Positions 8,432-17,340 of a stretch of DNA of 64,000 nt are shown piece by piece. A program made the position numbers and the translations under genes. The notes beneath the pieces are model-generated. The model had not been told where the DNA came from. It was given only the letters and a program-made list of their open reading frames with translations, and searched no databases. Origin of the DNA: Paenibacillus xylanexedens (GTDB taxonomy: Bacteria; Bacillota; Bacilli; Paenibacillales; Paenibacillaceae); assembly GCF_001908275.1 (NCBI RefSeq), contig NZ_CP018620.1, positions 3,162,001-3,226,000 on the forward strand. Direction: 5' to 3'. The stretch's first letter is position 1. Each line of letters opens with the position of its first letter.

Positions 8432-9562
8432 GTGAAATTGCTGCAGGCGCTTTTCTTTCCTCCGGAGCAGCCCGGAGGTGTATCCTCTATGATTCCTTAT
8501 ATGCAAGAGAGATTTACAACCCCAAGGTGGGAAATGGATCTGTTCTCGTTGCCGAAGCGAATTCGCAACAAGGGCAGAGAGGAAGTTCAGTTCGAAACGT
8601 TTGATTGGACGGAATATCAGGATAGTCCTGTTGTCCAAAAATATATTCAAACTTATCGTGATTATCTTTGGTGGACCAAACTGCGTATTCAGAAGCCCTA
8701 TGATCTGATTCATGCCCACCACCCAATTGCAGGACTTGCGATGAAAACGGTTTTCCCGGATACACCCCTCATTCAGACGATTCACTCCAGTTATGAACGA
8801 GAATTAATTCTTAATGGACGCATTGAAACGGATGGACCGGAGCATCGATTCCTGCTTGCGATATATGGTGAGCTGGAACACCAGGCAGAGCGCCTCTTGA
8901 CGGTGTCGGATTCGTTCCGTCGTTATCTGGCTCCCTACGTGAAGGAACCTGATGTCATCGGTGTGATTCCCAATGGATTTGATGAGAAGCGCTTTAAGCC
9001 GATCCCTCATGATAATGCGATACCACAGCTGGTCACGGTATGTCGGCTTGTTCCGGCGAAAGGGTTGGATATTCTATTCAAAGCCTGTGCGGAACTGAAG
9101 GGCCGAGGTCATGACTATGTGTTACATATTATTGGAGATGGACCGATTCGTCCTGATCTGGAAGAATTGGCGCAGCGATTGGGGATCTATAATGAGACCA
9201 TTTTTTATGGTTACACACTGCACCCTGAGGAATTCATGCCATTCTTTGATATTTTTGTACTTCCTTCTCGGGCAGAAGCATTTGGTTCCGTCTTTGCTGA
9301 AGCGGCGCTGAGTTGTCTTGCCCTTGTGGGTACGGATGTAGGTGGTATACCGGAACAGATCGAGAACGGTAGCAATGGGTTGCTTGTACCGGCAGAAGAT
9401 CCTTCTGCATTGGCTGAAGCGCTTGAAAAGGTGATGCTGGACCCGGCTTATCGTTATGAACTTGCCCGTTCAGCGTGTGAAAAAGCCAAGACACATTACT
9501 CGCTCGGCAGATCGGTCAATGAGCTGAAAAAGATGTATCTACAGTTTCCCAGCAAAGCCTAA
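8432..9562 (+). CDS. GT4-family glycosyltransferase
   Basis: 376 residues with the two Rossmann-like halves of GT-B glycosyltransferases. The N-terminal acceptor half starts with LLQALFFPPEQPGGVSSMI and has HAHHPIAGLA; the C-terminal half has VCRLVPAKGLD, IIGDGP, FYGYTLHPEE and the nucleotide-sugar motif LPSRAEAFGSVFAEAALS (E-x7-E). Such enzymes act at the membrane face on lipid or polysaccharide acceptors; donor and acceptor cannot be told from sequence. Start: GTG at 8432 with AAAGGGGG 9-10 bases upstream; the earlier ATG at 8363 has no ribosome site. Confidence 0.87.
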   Translation: MKLLQALFFPPEQPGGVSSMIPYMQERFTTPRWEMDLFSLPKRIRNKGREEVQFETFDWTEYQDSPVVQKYIQTYRDYLWWTKLRIQKPYDLIHAHHPIAGLAMKTVFPDTPLIQTIHSSYERELILNGRIETDGPEHRFLLAIYGELEHQAERLLTVSDSFRRYLAPYVKEPDVIGVIPNGFDEKRFKPIPHDNAIPQLVTVCRLVPAKGLDILFKACAELKGRGHDYVLHIIGDGPIRPDLEELAQRLGIYNETIFYGYTLHPEEFMPFFDIFVLPSRAEAFGSVFAEAALSCLALVGTDVGGIPEQIENGSNGLLVPAEDPSALAEALEKVMLDPAYRYELARSACEKAKTHYSLGRSVNELKKMYLQFPSKA

Positions 9563-9582
9563 AATGTAGAGCAAAAAGTGCG

Positions 9583-9609
9583 AGCCGCTGTGATAAACAG
9601 CGGCTTTTT
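9583..9609 (+). terminator. Terminator after the glycosyltransferase
   Basis: AGCCGCTG, a 7-base loop, CAGCGGCT and TTTTT. Confidence 0.88.
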
Positions 9610-9696
9610 GTCATGTTTAAGGAAAGAGTACCCGCGGTGACTTGTGGTTATGAGGCAAACGGATGCTCATATTCATGAAGTACATGACCGTGAGAT

Positions 9697-10752
9697 TTAT
9701 ATATTGTTGCGTTTACGAAAGGTGCCCCAGCGGTTCAGTACCAATTTGGCAGCCCAGATTAATGCCATACTTCCAAAGATGGGGTAAAGGATGGACAGCA
9801 GGGAACTGAATCCAAACTGGCTGAGTGAGTAACACAACAGCATAATGGTTAATGTAATGAAACGGGGATGGACACGTATATGTTGTCTCAGTTGCAAGGT
9901 CATTCCATAGATATCGGCTACAAAGGTACTGAATATTTCCATGAAAATAAGGGATACATATACAGATTGCACTGCCCATCCAAGTTGAAAGGCAATGCTA
10001 CCCATCGGGATTTCGAATTGAATGATGCCGGGCATCTGAGCTGACATGGCAAAATGAGCTGCCATCAGCATGAAACCAACGCCAATTCCACCCAATACTC
10101 CACCCCACTTCAGCACATTCCGGCTACGAATCTGGTTACCTACAGGCACAAGAACAGCTTGAGCCAACACCAGATTGAATGAAGTATACAATAGTGGAGA
10201 CAGCCACACTTGAATAGGGTTTGAGTCTGTGGTCAGTGTGATGAATCGGGAAGCACCTGGATGATGGATCGTACTGGTGATCATGAGCAGAGATAACAGG
10301 AGCATCATGGGCACGACGATGCTATTCATTTGTAGAATGGCTTGAATGCCCCGACCGAGAAGCAGATATGTCCCTACAAGTGTGACGATCAGACCTGTCT
10401 GATAATGCAAACCCAGATGCTCGACAAAAACGGAACCTGCTCCGGCAAGCATGACACTGTTCACGCCAATGAGAATGAGAAGGGTCACCCAGGTGATCCA
10501 TTTGCCCGCCTTATGGCCGAATAAATGTTTGTTCAGATCCTCATAAGAGCGGGACCCGGTATCGTGAGCGATCAGCATCATTTTGGTACCTAACCAGACA
10601 AAGAGCATGGTGGATAAGCCTATGGTGATGGTGGCCCATTTGCCATACTGGGTAAAAAACTGCAAAATTTCCTGCCCTGTAGCGAAGCCGGCTCCAACAA
10701 CCGTTCCGATGTATGTAAATGCGATCTGCAGCACCCGAAATGCCTGTTTCAT
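9697..10752 (-). CDS. YkvI-type multi-pass membrane protein
   Basis: 351 residues with about ten hydrophobic helices. The N-terminus carries IGTVVGAGFATGQEILQFF, typical of the YkvI group, which is distantly related to branched-chain amino-acid and other APC-fold transporters (the GAGFATGQE break in helix 1 is the likely substrate site). No substrate is established. ATG at 10752 has GAGAGGGG at good spacing. It is divergent from xpt, with about 200 bases between. Confidence 0.8.
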   Translation of the reverse strand: MKQAFRVLQIAFTYIGTVVGAGFATGQEILQFFTQYGKWATITIGLSTMLFVWLGTKMMLIAHDTGSRSYEDLNKHLFGHKAGKWITWVTLLILIGVNSVMLAGAGSVFVEHLGLHYQTGLIVTLVGTYLLLGRGIQAILQMNSIVVPMMLLLSLLMITSTIHHPGASRFITLTTDSNPIQVWLSPLLYTSFNLVLAQAVLVPVGNQIRSRNVLKWGGVLGGIGVGFMLMAAHFAMSAQMPGIIQFEIPMGSIAFQLGWAVQSVYVSLIFMEIFSTFVADIYGMTLQLRQHIRVHPRFITLTIMLLCYSLSQFGFSSLLSILYPIFGSMALIWAAKLVLNRWGTFRKRNNI

Positions 10753-10956
10753 GTGTTTCCCCTCTCAGGCCCCTGTATAGTTTGGACATGCGGGTACCAT
10801 GGTACAAGGTATGCTTGACCCACGAAAGTCATGACAATCGATAATGAGCTTTGGCTTGAATTACGTCTCAAGGACAGCGCCCAGGCAATTTCGCTTGAAC
10901 TTATAGATAGATATATGATACTTTTACCTCATAGGATAGGCTTGGGAGGTCAAATC

Positions 10957-11538
10957 ATGGAATTATTGAAACAACGAATATTACAAGAAGGTGTGGTTAT
11001 CTCGGATCAAGTATTAAAGCTGGATGGTCTGTTGAACCACCAGATTGATCCTGCATTAACGATGGAGATGGGACGTGAGTTTGCTGCCCGTTTTCGTGAA
11101 AGTGGAGTAACTCGGGTAATCACGGTAGAATCCTCAGGGATTCCGGTTGCGTTTGCCGCAGCCTATGAACTGGGGGTGCCCCTTGTATTCGCCCGTCGCA
11201 AAAAAACACTTCTGGCTGATCCTGATGCTTACTGTGAACGTGTACCGTCCTTTACCAAAGGAATTGTAACTGACATTATGGTATCTCGCGAGTTCATTCA
11301 TGAGAATGACCGCATTTTGTTCATTGATGATATTATTGCCAATGGAGATGCCGCTCGTGGCGTCATCAAAATTATCGAGCGTTCCGGTGCGGAACTCGTC
11401 GGATTCGGCGTTGTGGTCGAGAAAAGTTTTCAGGCAGGGGCACGCACGATTCGTGAACAGGGTATTCCGGTGGAAGCCTTGGTACGCATTCGTTCCCTGA
11501 ATAATGGTACGGTACAATTTGACGATAACGAAATGTGA
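10957..11538 (+). CDS. xpt: Xanthine phosphoribosyltransferase
   Basis: Adds phosphoribose from PRPP to xanthine to form XMP, in purine salvage. 193 residues, the normal length. The PRPP loop is LFIDDIIANGDAARG, and ITVESSGIP and FARRKKTL are typical for the Xpt subfamily. The frame is open further upstream, but the ATG at 10957 with GGGAGG before it gives the conserved MELLKQRI start. In B. subtilis xpt lies under a purine riboswitch; I see no such aptamer in the 200 bases upstream here and no pbuX follows. Confidence 0.92.
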   Translation: MELLKQRILQEGVVISDQVLKLDGLLNHQIDPALTMEMGREFAARFRESGVTRVITVESSGIPVAFAAAYELGVPLVFARRKKTLLADPDAYCERVPSFTKGIVTDIMVSREFIHENDRILFIDDIIANGDAARGVIKIIERSGAELVGFGVVVEKSFQAGARTIREQGIPVEALVRIRSLNNGTVQFDDNEM

Positions 11539-11635
11539 CATTTTAAAGGAATAGGGCCTATTTTTTGAACTATGCCTTTGCATGACCGCCGATTTCATTT
11601 ATAATGGGGTTATGTTAGGGAGAGGAGGCAACACC

Positions 11636-11965
11636 ATGGGGAACCAACTGGCAACAGAACAATTTTTTAATGATAAGCTGGCGGAATCGAAAGTTCATTT
11701 TGAACGTGCCCTGGATTGTAAACATACGGAATTCGATGACCTTTATCCCTATATGATTGAACATCCTCAATTTTTCTGGTACAAACGCTATGTTGCCTGG
11801 TCAGAATTACTGACGATTGTAGGCTTGTGCGAAGAGTTGTCCTTCTCTTGGAAAGAACAATTTACACCGCATCAAGTGGAGTACCTTGAAGAACGTGTGA
11901 TGTCCGCCAAAGTGCTTGATTTTTGGTTCGAAAAGAACGACAGCAAAGAGCACGCGCAGCGGTAA
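11636..11965 (+). CDS. Conserved small hypothetical protein
   Basis: 109 residues, soluble, rich in Phe, Trp and Tyr (HPQFFWYKRYVAWSEL, ILDFWFEK-like end), with no motif I recognise. ATG at 11636 is preceded by GAGAGGAGG at ideal spacing, so the gene is very likely real although the frame opens 54 bases earlier. It follows xpt by about 100 bases and is closed by a strong terminator. Function unknown. Confidence 0.7.
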   Translation: MGNQLATEQFFNDKLAESKVHFERALDCKHTEFDDLYPYMIEHPQFFWYKRYVAWSELLTIVGLCEELSFSWKEQFTPHQVEYLEERVMSAKVLDFWFEKNDSKEHAQR

Positions 11966-12017
11966 CTTTCAGTCGGGACATAATTTCGAATGACATGACA
12001 GTCCAATACAGTCACGT

Positions 12018-12052
12018 GAGACCTAAATGACTTTTCATTTAGGTCTCTTTTT
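12018..12052 (+). terminator. Strong terminator
   Basis: GAGACCTAAATG and CATTTAGGTCTC arms (12 bp) around a 6-base loop, then TTTTT. Confidence 0.93.
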
Positions 12053-12078
12053 GTAAATAAATTTGAAATATAGGAGCC

Positions 12079-12303
12079 ATGAAGATGATTAGTGATACAG
12101 AATTGGACGCCCTGCGTCTGTCAGGTGAGAAAGTTAGAGTCGTACGGGACGAGCTGGAATCGAACGACGTGAAGGGGATTGTGGTTGCCTGGGATGGGGA
12201 GCAGGTACTTATCCGTCGTCAGAATCGACGTGTCGTTAAGCTGGACCGAGGTTACAGCTATCAGCTGTTCAGCGAGCCGCGCCAGAGTCCACTTAGTGAG
12301 TAA
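12079..12303 (+). CDS. Small hypothetical protein
   Basis: 74 residues, mixed charge, with a likely small beta-barrel pattern (VKGIVVAWDGEQVLIRRQNRRVVKLDRGYSYQ), reminiscent of small Sm- or SH3-like folds; this is only an impression. AGGAG lies 2 bases before the first ATG (12079) and 8 bases before a second in-frame ATG (12085), so translation probably starts at 12085. No family recognised. Confidence 0.65.
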   Translation: MKMISDTELDALRLSGEKVRVVRDELESNDVKGIVVAWDGEQVLIRRQNRRVVKLDRGYSYQLFSEPRQSPLSE

Positions 12304-12444
12304 CAGCTTATAATTATGGCAGGGCCATGAGCGTTAAATGTTTGGAATTACCATGATTTCTTGGCATAATTGGCTCACTCGGGAGAGAAGATAGGTACAG
12401 TGAGGAAGATCTGTAACTATAGCCGAGAGGGTGTGCTACAAGCC

Positions 12445-12774
12445 ATGACATTGATGAATGATAAAGTTCATGCCTACAAGGATCAGATTGGAGCATTAAG
12501 CGATGTACTGCCAGGTGTGGTGAAGTCGTATCATGAGTTTACCGGAGAATGTTTCCAACCTGGCGTGATTGATGCGAAGACAAAACAATTAATTGCGCTC
12601 GGCATTGGATTGTTTGCCAACAATGAGGTATGTACCTTCTACCATGTAGAAGAAGCCCGTGCCAAGGGTGCAACAGATCAGGAGATCATGGAGACCGTAG
12701 CCGTGGCCGGAGCTGTTGGAGGAGGACATGCCCTGTCTCAGGGTGCGATGCGAGTGCAGAAGGCGCTGCATTAG
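12445..12774 (+). CDS. Carboxymuconolactone decarboxylase-like (AhpD-fold) protein
   Basis: About 109 residues. It has the CMD-domain pattern: KTKQLIALGIGLFANNEVC-x3-H-x3-A-x-x-x-GAT-x-x-EI-x-E, in which Cys and His sit three residues apart as in AhpD-like enzymes, although only one of the two Cys of the classic CxxC is present. Family members act in peroxide or thiol chemistry or in small-molecule decarboxylation; the role here is unknown. The start is uncertain: ATG at 12445 (12454 also possible), with GAGAGGGTG about 12 bases upstream. A terminator follows. Confidence 0.75.
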   Translation: MTLMNDKVHAYKDQIGALSDVLPGVVKSYHEFTGECFQPGVIDAKTKQLIALGIGLFANNEVCTFYHVEEARAKGATDQEIMETVAVAGAVGGGHALSQGAMRVQKALH

Positions 12775-12803
12775 TAAGTAATGCAACATACATTTTTAAG
12801 TGC

Positions 12804-12838
12804 AAAAAAGGCATCCGGTTAATAACCGATGCCTTTTT
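12804..12838. terminator. Bidirectional terminator
   Basis: AAAAAGGCATCCGGTT and AACCGATGCCTTTTT arms; the symmetric A- and T-tracts serve both the AhpD-fold gene (+) and the NlpC/P60 gene (-), which converge here. Confidence 0.9.
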
Positions 12839-12847
12839 GTATGTGAA

Positions 12848-13318
12848 TCACATTTTACCTAACATTTTATCGTACATAAACTGTCCAGTTACCCGACGTG
12901 CTGTTACATAGCGGTCATTGAAGTATGGATTCGATAACTTCGTGATGCTTACACCTTTACTGCTGGAGGCATGAGCGAATTGTCCACCGCCGATATATAC
13001 ACCTGTATGTGAAATGCCTTTGCCCATCGTATTAAAGAACACCAGATCACCTGTCCGAACATTGCTTTTGGCTACCGGAGTACCTGCTTTGGCTTGCTGT
13101 TGCGAAGTTCGTGGCAATTCAATGCTGTATTTGTTGAAAAGATATCTCATAAAACCAGAACAGTCGAAGCCGGCTACAGTTGTGCCACCCCATTTGTAAG
13201 GAATACCTGTCATGTTGTTCACTACGGAGTTGATACTGCTTGCCTCTGTGCTTGTTGCCCCGGATGTAAATAATACAGCTGCTCCAAAAATGGAGATAAT
13301 CAGTTTTTTCAAAATCAA
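12848..13318 (-). CDS. Secreted NlpC/P60 cell-wall endopeptidase
   Basis: 156 residues: a signal peptide (LKKLIISIFGAAVLF, cleavage near SGATSTEA-S) and then a single NlpC/P60 domain, which cuts the gamma-D-Glu to diaminopimelate bond of peptidoglycan stem peptides. The catalytic Cys is C53 in FDCSGFMRY; the catalytic His is in GISHTGVYIGGG and the third polar residue is the His of QFAHASSS. No LysM or SH3 wall-binding domain, so it is the minimal form. Start is TTG at 13318 after GAAGGGAG; a second TTG lies two codons in. A c-di-AMP riboswitch occupies the leader immediately upstream, which ties expression to the second messenger controlling osmotic and wall homeostasis. Confidence 0.92.
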   Translation of the reverse strand: MILKKLIISIFGAAVLFTSGATSTEASSINSVVNNMTGIPYKWGGTTVAGFDCSGFMRYLFNKYSIELPRTSQQQAKAGTPVAKSNVRTGDLVFFNTMGKGISHTGVYIGGGQFAHASSSKGVSITKLSNPYFNDRYVTARRVTGQFMYDKMLGKM

Positions 13319-13329
13319 TGTTCTCCCTT

Positions 13330-13442
13330 CGATGCCTACGGAGTTAGCTAAGGGTTCGGTAGAAGGTTCCCTATATTTCCTATGTATAAGAATAATTCAC
13401 CCAAAATGGTTCCCCCGTTTTCAAACATGAAACTCGGCAATG
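13330..13442 (-). ncRNA. c-di-AMP (ydaO/yuaA) riboswitch
   Basis: Read on the minus strand the leader contains, in order, the highly conserved ydaO aptamer blocks: GGGGGAACCA, TTTTGGGTGAAT, a variable loop, ATAGGGAACCTTCTACCGAA, CCCTTAGCTAAC and TCCGTAGGC. The closing stem is TGCC (5') with GGCA (3'). These blocks match the known aptamer class almost base for base. Ligand-bound ydaO usually turns wall-hydrolase and potassium genes off. The 3' arm ends only 2 bases before the Shine-Dalgarno GAAGGGAG, leaving no room for a terminator, so control is probably at translation initiation. Confidence 0.92.
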
Positions 13443-13710
13443 AATAATTAAGTTTTTGTAACTATTTGAAACTATATTGCATAAATGCGTAATTGTCAAA
13501 CCCATTTAAACCCTTTCTTAATACCTCAATGTTAGCGGAATTAAGGTTTTTATATGAAAGAAGGGATCAAGTTTGGGTATCATTCATGACAAAAACGTCA
13601 TTATTGATTCGTTTAAGACGAATTTGGATAAATAAATAGGTTTGTCATGAGTTAAAAGAACTATTCCGTTATGTAGAATTAGAGAGATTATATTCATTAA
13701 GTTGCATATA

Positions 13711-13739
13711 TTGACAAAAATCGATTTTTTGCATATTAT
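13711..13739 (+). promoter_or_regulatory. Probable sigma-A promoter of the pectate lyase gene
   Basis: TTGACA (13711-13716), a 17-base spacer and TATTAT (13734-13739). The start would give a leader of about 130 bases containing an AAGGAGG at 13800 with no start codon behind it, then a short ORF. Confidence 0.65.
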
Positions 13740-13854
13740 CTGATTATCCAATCCACATATTGGATTAAAATTGATTTTATTATGCGATAAATACAAATAA
13801 AGGAGGTTTAGAGGCGCGTATCCTAGGTAAAGTAGAAGTGGGAGATTTATAAAA

Positions 13855-13881
13855 ATGAACATAGGAGAGTGTTACATTTGA
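13855..13881 (+). CDS. Eight-codon upstream ORF overlapping the pectate lyase start
   Basis: ATG at 13855 opens an 8-residue frame (MNIGECYI) whose TGA (13879-13881) overlaps the TTG start of the lyase by two bases. GGGAG lies about 10 bases before it, and the AGGAG serving the lyase lies inside it. It may act by translational coupling; without conservation data it could be chance. Confidence 0.35.
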   Translation: MNIGECYI

Positions 13882-14831
13882 AAGCGAAGAAATTAGTTAC
13901 TTTTGTCCTGGCATGCACCATGGTGTTCTCAGCAGTTGGAATGGCAGTTCTCCCTGTAGGGACGGTATCTGCTGCGGATGCATCGGGTACAACAGCGAGT
14001 ATTTCTGATATTTTGAAGAACCAGCTGCCGGATGGAGGTTGGAGAAAAGATTATAAACAGACAAGTGGAGAGTGGGCGAAGTCCACGATAGACAACAAGG
14101 CTACATACTCAGAAATTAGAAGATTGGCGAAGGAATTTAAAAAGACGAATGATCCGCGTTACTCCACAGCTGCAATCAAAGGAATTAACTTTTTGATCAA
14201 CATGCAGTATTCAAACGGCGGGTGGCCACAAGTTTACCAAAGCTCCGGATACCACAAGCATATCACTTACAATGATGATGCCATGATTAATGTAATGATC
14301 ATGCTGGATGAAGTAGCAGCACGCAAAGGTGATTTCTCTTTTATCGACAGCACACTTGCTAATCGGAGTAAAAATTCAGTTGCCAAAGGTGTGGAGGCGA
14401 TTCTGAATACACAAGTCGTTTCAGGCGGTAAGCTGACAGCATGGGGACAACAACATGATTCCAGTTCCCTTAAACCAGCGAGCGCAAGAATCTACGAAGT
14501 GCCATCGCTGACAGCTGGAGAGAGTGTAACGATTGTTAAATTTCTGAAAACCAGACCTGCTAACGCTAAAATTACCGCATCCATTAAAGGAGCGGAGGCT
14601 TGGTTTAACAAGGTGAAAATTACGGGTTACAAGTATGAAAGAGCAAATGGGGACAGCAAAATTATCGCTGATTCCAATGCGGCACCGATTTGGGCACGCT
14701 TCTATGAGATCGGAACGGATAAACCAATCTTTATTGGTCGTGACGGGGGAGTAAAATACAAATTAATTGATATTGATAAAGAAAGAAGAGGCGGTTATGC
14801 ATGGTATGGTAACTGGCCTTCCAAGCTGTAA
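13878..14831 (+). CDS. Secreted pectate lyase, polysaccharide lyase family 10
   Basis: Cleaves polygalacturonate by beta-elimination. After a signal peptide (residues about 1-33, ending VSAADA) comes a PL10 domain: ILKNQLPDGGWRKDY, then NMQYSNGGWPQVYQ, a central ITYNDDAMINVM with the Asp/Asn residues of the Ca site, LTAWGQQHDSS, SARIYEVPSL and the C-terminal RFYEIGTDKPIFIGRDGGVKY. The (alpha/alpha)3-toroid pattern and these signatures are diagnostic. About 317 residues and no extra binding module. Start taken as TTG at 13878, with AGGAG 11 bases before; a GTG at 13869 is too close to the SD. It neighbours a xylanase gene, so this stretch serves plant wall breakdown. Confidence 0.93.
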   Translation: MKAKKLVTFVLACTMVFSAVGMAVLPVGTVSAADASGTTASISDILKNQLPDGGWRKDYKQTSGEWAKSTIDNKATYSEIRRLAKEFKKTNDPRYSTAAIKGINFLINMQYSNGGWPQVYQSSGYHKHITYNDDAMINVMIMLDEVAARKGDFSFIDSTLANRSKNSVAKGVEAILNTQVVSGGKLTAWGQQHDSSSLKPASARIYEVPSLTAGESVTIVKFLKTRPANAKITASIKGAEAWFNKVKITGYKYERANGDSKIIADSNAAPIWARFYEIGTDKPIFIGRDGGVKYKLIDIDKERRGGYAWYGNWPSKL

Positions 14832-15007
14832 TTTGAAGTATGCTTCCGTTTTAATGAACCAAACTATTAGCAGCAGTTAAAGGTGAAGCCCGAATCGACA
14901 TGGACGTCTGGTTCGGGTTTTATTGTTATTATTTTCAGTGTTGACATGATAGATTCCGCATGATATATTATTCCTTGTCGCCGATATTGATGACGGAGAT
15001 ACAATAT

Positions 15008-15091
<84 letters not shown>

Positions 15092-15100
15092 TCTAATAAA

Positions 15101-15140
15101 AAGACTCCTTAAGCTAACGCTTGAGGAGTCTTTTTTTTTT
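15101..15140 (+). terminator. Terminator after tRNA-Leu
   Basis: AAGACTCCTTAAGC, a 4-base loop, GCTTGAGGAGTCTT and a run of ten T. Confidence 0.93.
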
Positions 15141-15239
15141 GCATTTTTTGATATAACACTAACATTAGACTTGAGTATCCAAGAGATTAGTGCTTAGCTG
15201 CACGTACAGCAAATGTCTTCCATCAGCCATACGGAACGT

Positions 15240-16925
15240 TTATTGTGCTGCGGTAACATTAACGCTGTCAATATTCGGTCCTTCCGATCCAGTGGTGACC
15301 AATTTCAATGTATTGGTCCCCGTGTTCATGGGGACCTGTATTGTTTTTTCAACCCAAGTGGACCAGCTTCCCGTAGCCGGAAAGGGCTCGTTGCTGATGA
15401 CTTTGGTTCCGTTCACAAAAATGTCGAGGTTCCGTGTGCCGCTTTCCAGCGCATAACGAAACTTTACGTTTTTGGTACCTGTTGTCGTGTTATTAATGCC
15501 GTTCCATTGAATGGCCGAACCAGTCATCGCATTGAAGTTAACATACCCGGAGCCAGTGTAACCGGGGTTGATCGTTTCAATGGCAGCTTCCGTAAGTGAC
15601 GTTCCGGTCTCGGCTTCATACGTAGTGCCACTGCCTGTATTCCCGCCGCTATTTCCGCCAGTAATGTTGGCAACAAACGTTGTTACGCTCTGAGGCGGGA
15701 GCTGTGCCGTGAAGGCTCCATTGGATACGGTAAGTGGGGTTCCGCTTGCCAGGTTTCGACTGCTGTCCGTAATCCATGAGGACACAGTGGAGGCATTACC
15801 ATTCTGCAGAACGAATTTTTGGCTTGTGGCTGAAGTTCCACGGTTAATCGCCACGACGACTACTTTGTTATCACCTTTGTATGCAGAAACGAATGTGTTT
15901 GTATCCGGGTTCTTGGTTGCATCGACTCGCAGGTAGCCTGGACGCACGAATTTAGAGAAATGAGCCATATTATACCCGCGTTTACTTATGGTACCGTCCT
16001 CTTTCATCGGACCATACTGTCTGCGGATGTACCACCACACATAGGCCTGGAAATCACCTTCTACCATGGCATTGTGCATGTGATAGGAAACGTCTAGTGC
16101 TTCAGGCCAGCGGTCTGCTGAGTTGTTGTCACTATTCGGAACATACACCTCAGTCATCCACAGTTCTTTACCGGCTCCTTTTTGCTTAAAGAGAGGGTAG
16201 GCAAAATTCGAAATCTGGGTTCCATACGTATGTGCTCCCAGAATGTCCATGTTGGCAAGTGCCTGCGGATCATTCAGGATTGGGTCGGAAATGTTCTTTA
16301 AGTACTGGAAGGATTCAGGCGCCATGACTTTGGTACCTTGAATGGACCCGGCATTTTCTTTCATGAATCGAAGGATCTCTTGTGGAGTCCACCAGGTCCA
16401 GTCATGAGCATAATCCGGCTCATTTTGTACCGAGATGGAATACAGATTTACACCATTATTTTTCATATAAGTTACAAAGTCATTCAAATGCTGGGCATAT
16501 GCGGCATATTTGTCGTATTTCAGGCGTTTGGCATTTGTGTCCCCATTGCGGTTGAACGTTTCAACCATGCTGCTTGGAGGATTCCATGGGGATGCGAATA
16601 CGATAGCCCCCTTTTCAATAGCCCGTTTGGCTGTGGCAACTTCACGATACCAGTTATTAGAATCTGGATCAACGTAGATCCTGAGAATTGAGAAGCCTAA
16701 CTGATTCTGGTCATTACCGAAAGCAGTTTCACGTTGAGCGGGAGTCAGATCACCAATCCAGGCAGGAAGGTTAATGCCCCCAAAGCCCTTGATCAGTTGT
16801 TTTTCCGAGGACAAATTAATGTTGGCATCGCTGGCTGCTGACACATTTGTCGGGGTTAACATCAAAGGCAGGGCTGTTAAACAGGCCAAAAGAACATTAA
16901 TCGTCTTTTTTAGTTTGAATTTCAC
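15240..16925 (-). CDS. xynC: Secreted GH30 glucuronoxylanase with C-terminal CBM6-type module
   Basis: Endo-xylanase that cuts glucuronoxylan at positions set by the methyl-glucuronic acid side chain. About 561 residues: signal peptide (1-33, ending VSAAS), a GH30 (beta/alpha)8 barrel with its beta-sandwich to about residue 420, a short Gly/Ser/Asn linker, then a carbohydrate-binding module of about 130 residues starting TTYEAETGT and ending IDSVNV, the CBM6/35 pattern. The acid/base is E169 (SVQNEP) and the nucleophile E259 (LWMTEVY). WWYIRRQYGPMKEDG is the subfamily-8 loop whose Arg and Tyr bind glucuronate. The GTG at 16925 has GAGGAGG at 9 bases; the ATG at 16934 abuts that site and is unlikely. 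A cre-like site lies upstream. Confidence 0.94.
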   Translation of the reverse strand: MKFKLKKTINVLLACLTALPLMLTPTNVSAASDANINLSSEKQLIKGFGGINLPAWIGDLTPAQRETAFGNDQNQLGFSILRIYVDPDSNNWYREVATAKRAIEKGAIVFASPWNPPSSMVETFNRNGDTNAKRLKYDKYAAYAQHLNDFVTYMKNNGVNLYSISVQNEPDYAHDWTWWTPQEILRFMKENAGSIQGTKVMAPESFQYLKNISDPILNDPQALANMDILGAHTYGTQISNFAYPLFKQKGAGKELWMTEVYVPNSDNNSADRWPEALDVSYHMHNAMVEGDFQAYVWWYIRRQYGPMKEDGTISKRGYNMAHFSKFVRPGYLRVDATKNPDTNTFVSAYKGDNKVVVVAINRGTSATSQKFVLQNGNASTVSSWITDSSRNLASGTPLTVSNGAFTAQLPPQSVTTFVANITGGNSGGNTGSGTTYEAETGTSLTEAAIETINPGYTGSGYVNFNAMTGSAIQWNGINNTTTGTKNVKFRYALESGTRNLDIFVNGTKVISNEPFPATGSWSTWVEKTIQVPMNTGTNTLKLVTTGSEGPNIDSVNVTAAQ

Positions 16926-17340
16926 TACTTTCATCCTCCTCGATAATAGTAAGTTACATAGAGAAACCGCAACCAGGAATAACAAACAAGAATAGCGGAT
17001 TGTCTGGCATTTATTTTATGTAAACCCTTTCAAAACCTCCTTCCATAAATCATAGGATAGAAATGAAGCATAGCACCTCTTTCATTTGTTGATTCTACTA
17101 AATAATTCCTAAACTGAAAACCTGACAAATTACAGTATTTTTTCTAATTAATCTCTATTTTCTAACTGTTCAATGACAGTTCTTGTCTGAATGCTAAGGA
17201 GAAAACGGGAATGATGGAGATCTTCACTTGAGATAGAGGTCTTCAATGGCCGGGATATGATCATTAAGGAAGGCTTTGGCTTACATAATCCTCCCTTCAT
17301 TATCAAACAATGAGATCACAGAAGTTACGGGGAGGGAATC
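16926..17340. other. Divergent intergenic region between xynC and the deacetylase gene
   Basis: 415 bases, AT-rich. Besides the xynC ribosome site and the cre-like sequence I see no gene, no strong hairpin and no clear -35/-10 pair for the rightward gene. Confidence 0.6.
17019..17032 (-). promoter_or_regulatory. Candidate catabolite-responsive element (cre) upstream of xynC
   Basis: TGTAAACCCTTTCA fits TGWAANCGNTNWCA with one mismatch (C for the central G). It lies about 95 bases before the GTG start, a typical place for CcpA repression of a xylanase gene. Confidence 0.5.

Noticed and set aside
10753..10956. Purine riboswitch before xpt
   Set aside because: None of the conserved loop sequences of the purine aptamer is present.
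11538..11575. Terminator after xpt (AATAGG-G-CCTATT plus T6)
   Set aside because: The arms leave a one-base loop, too tight for a good stem.
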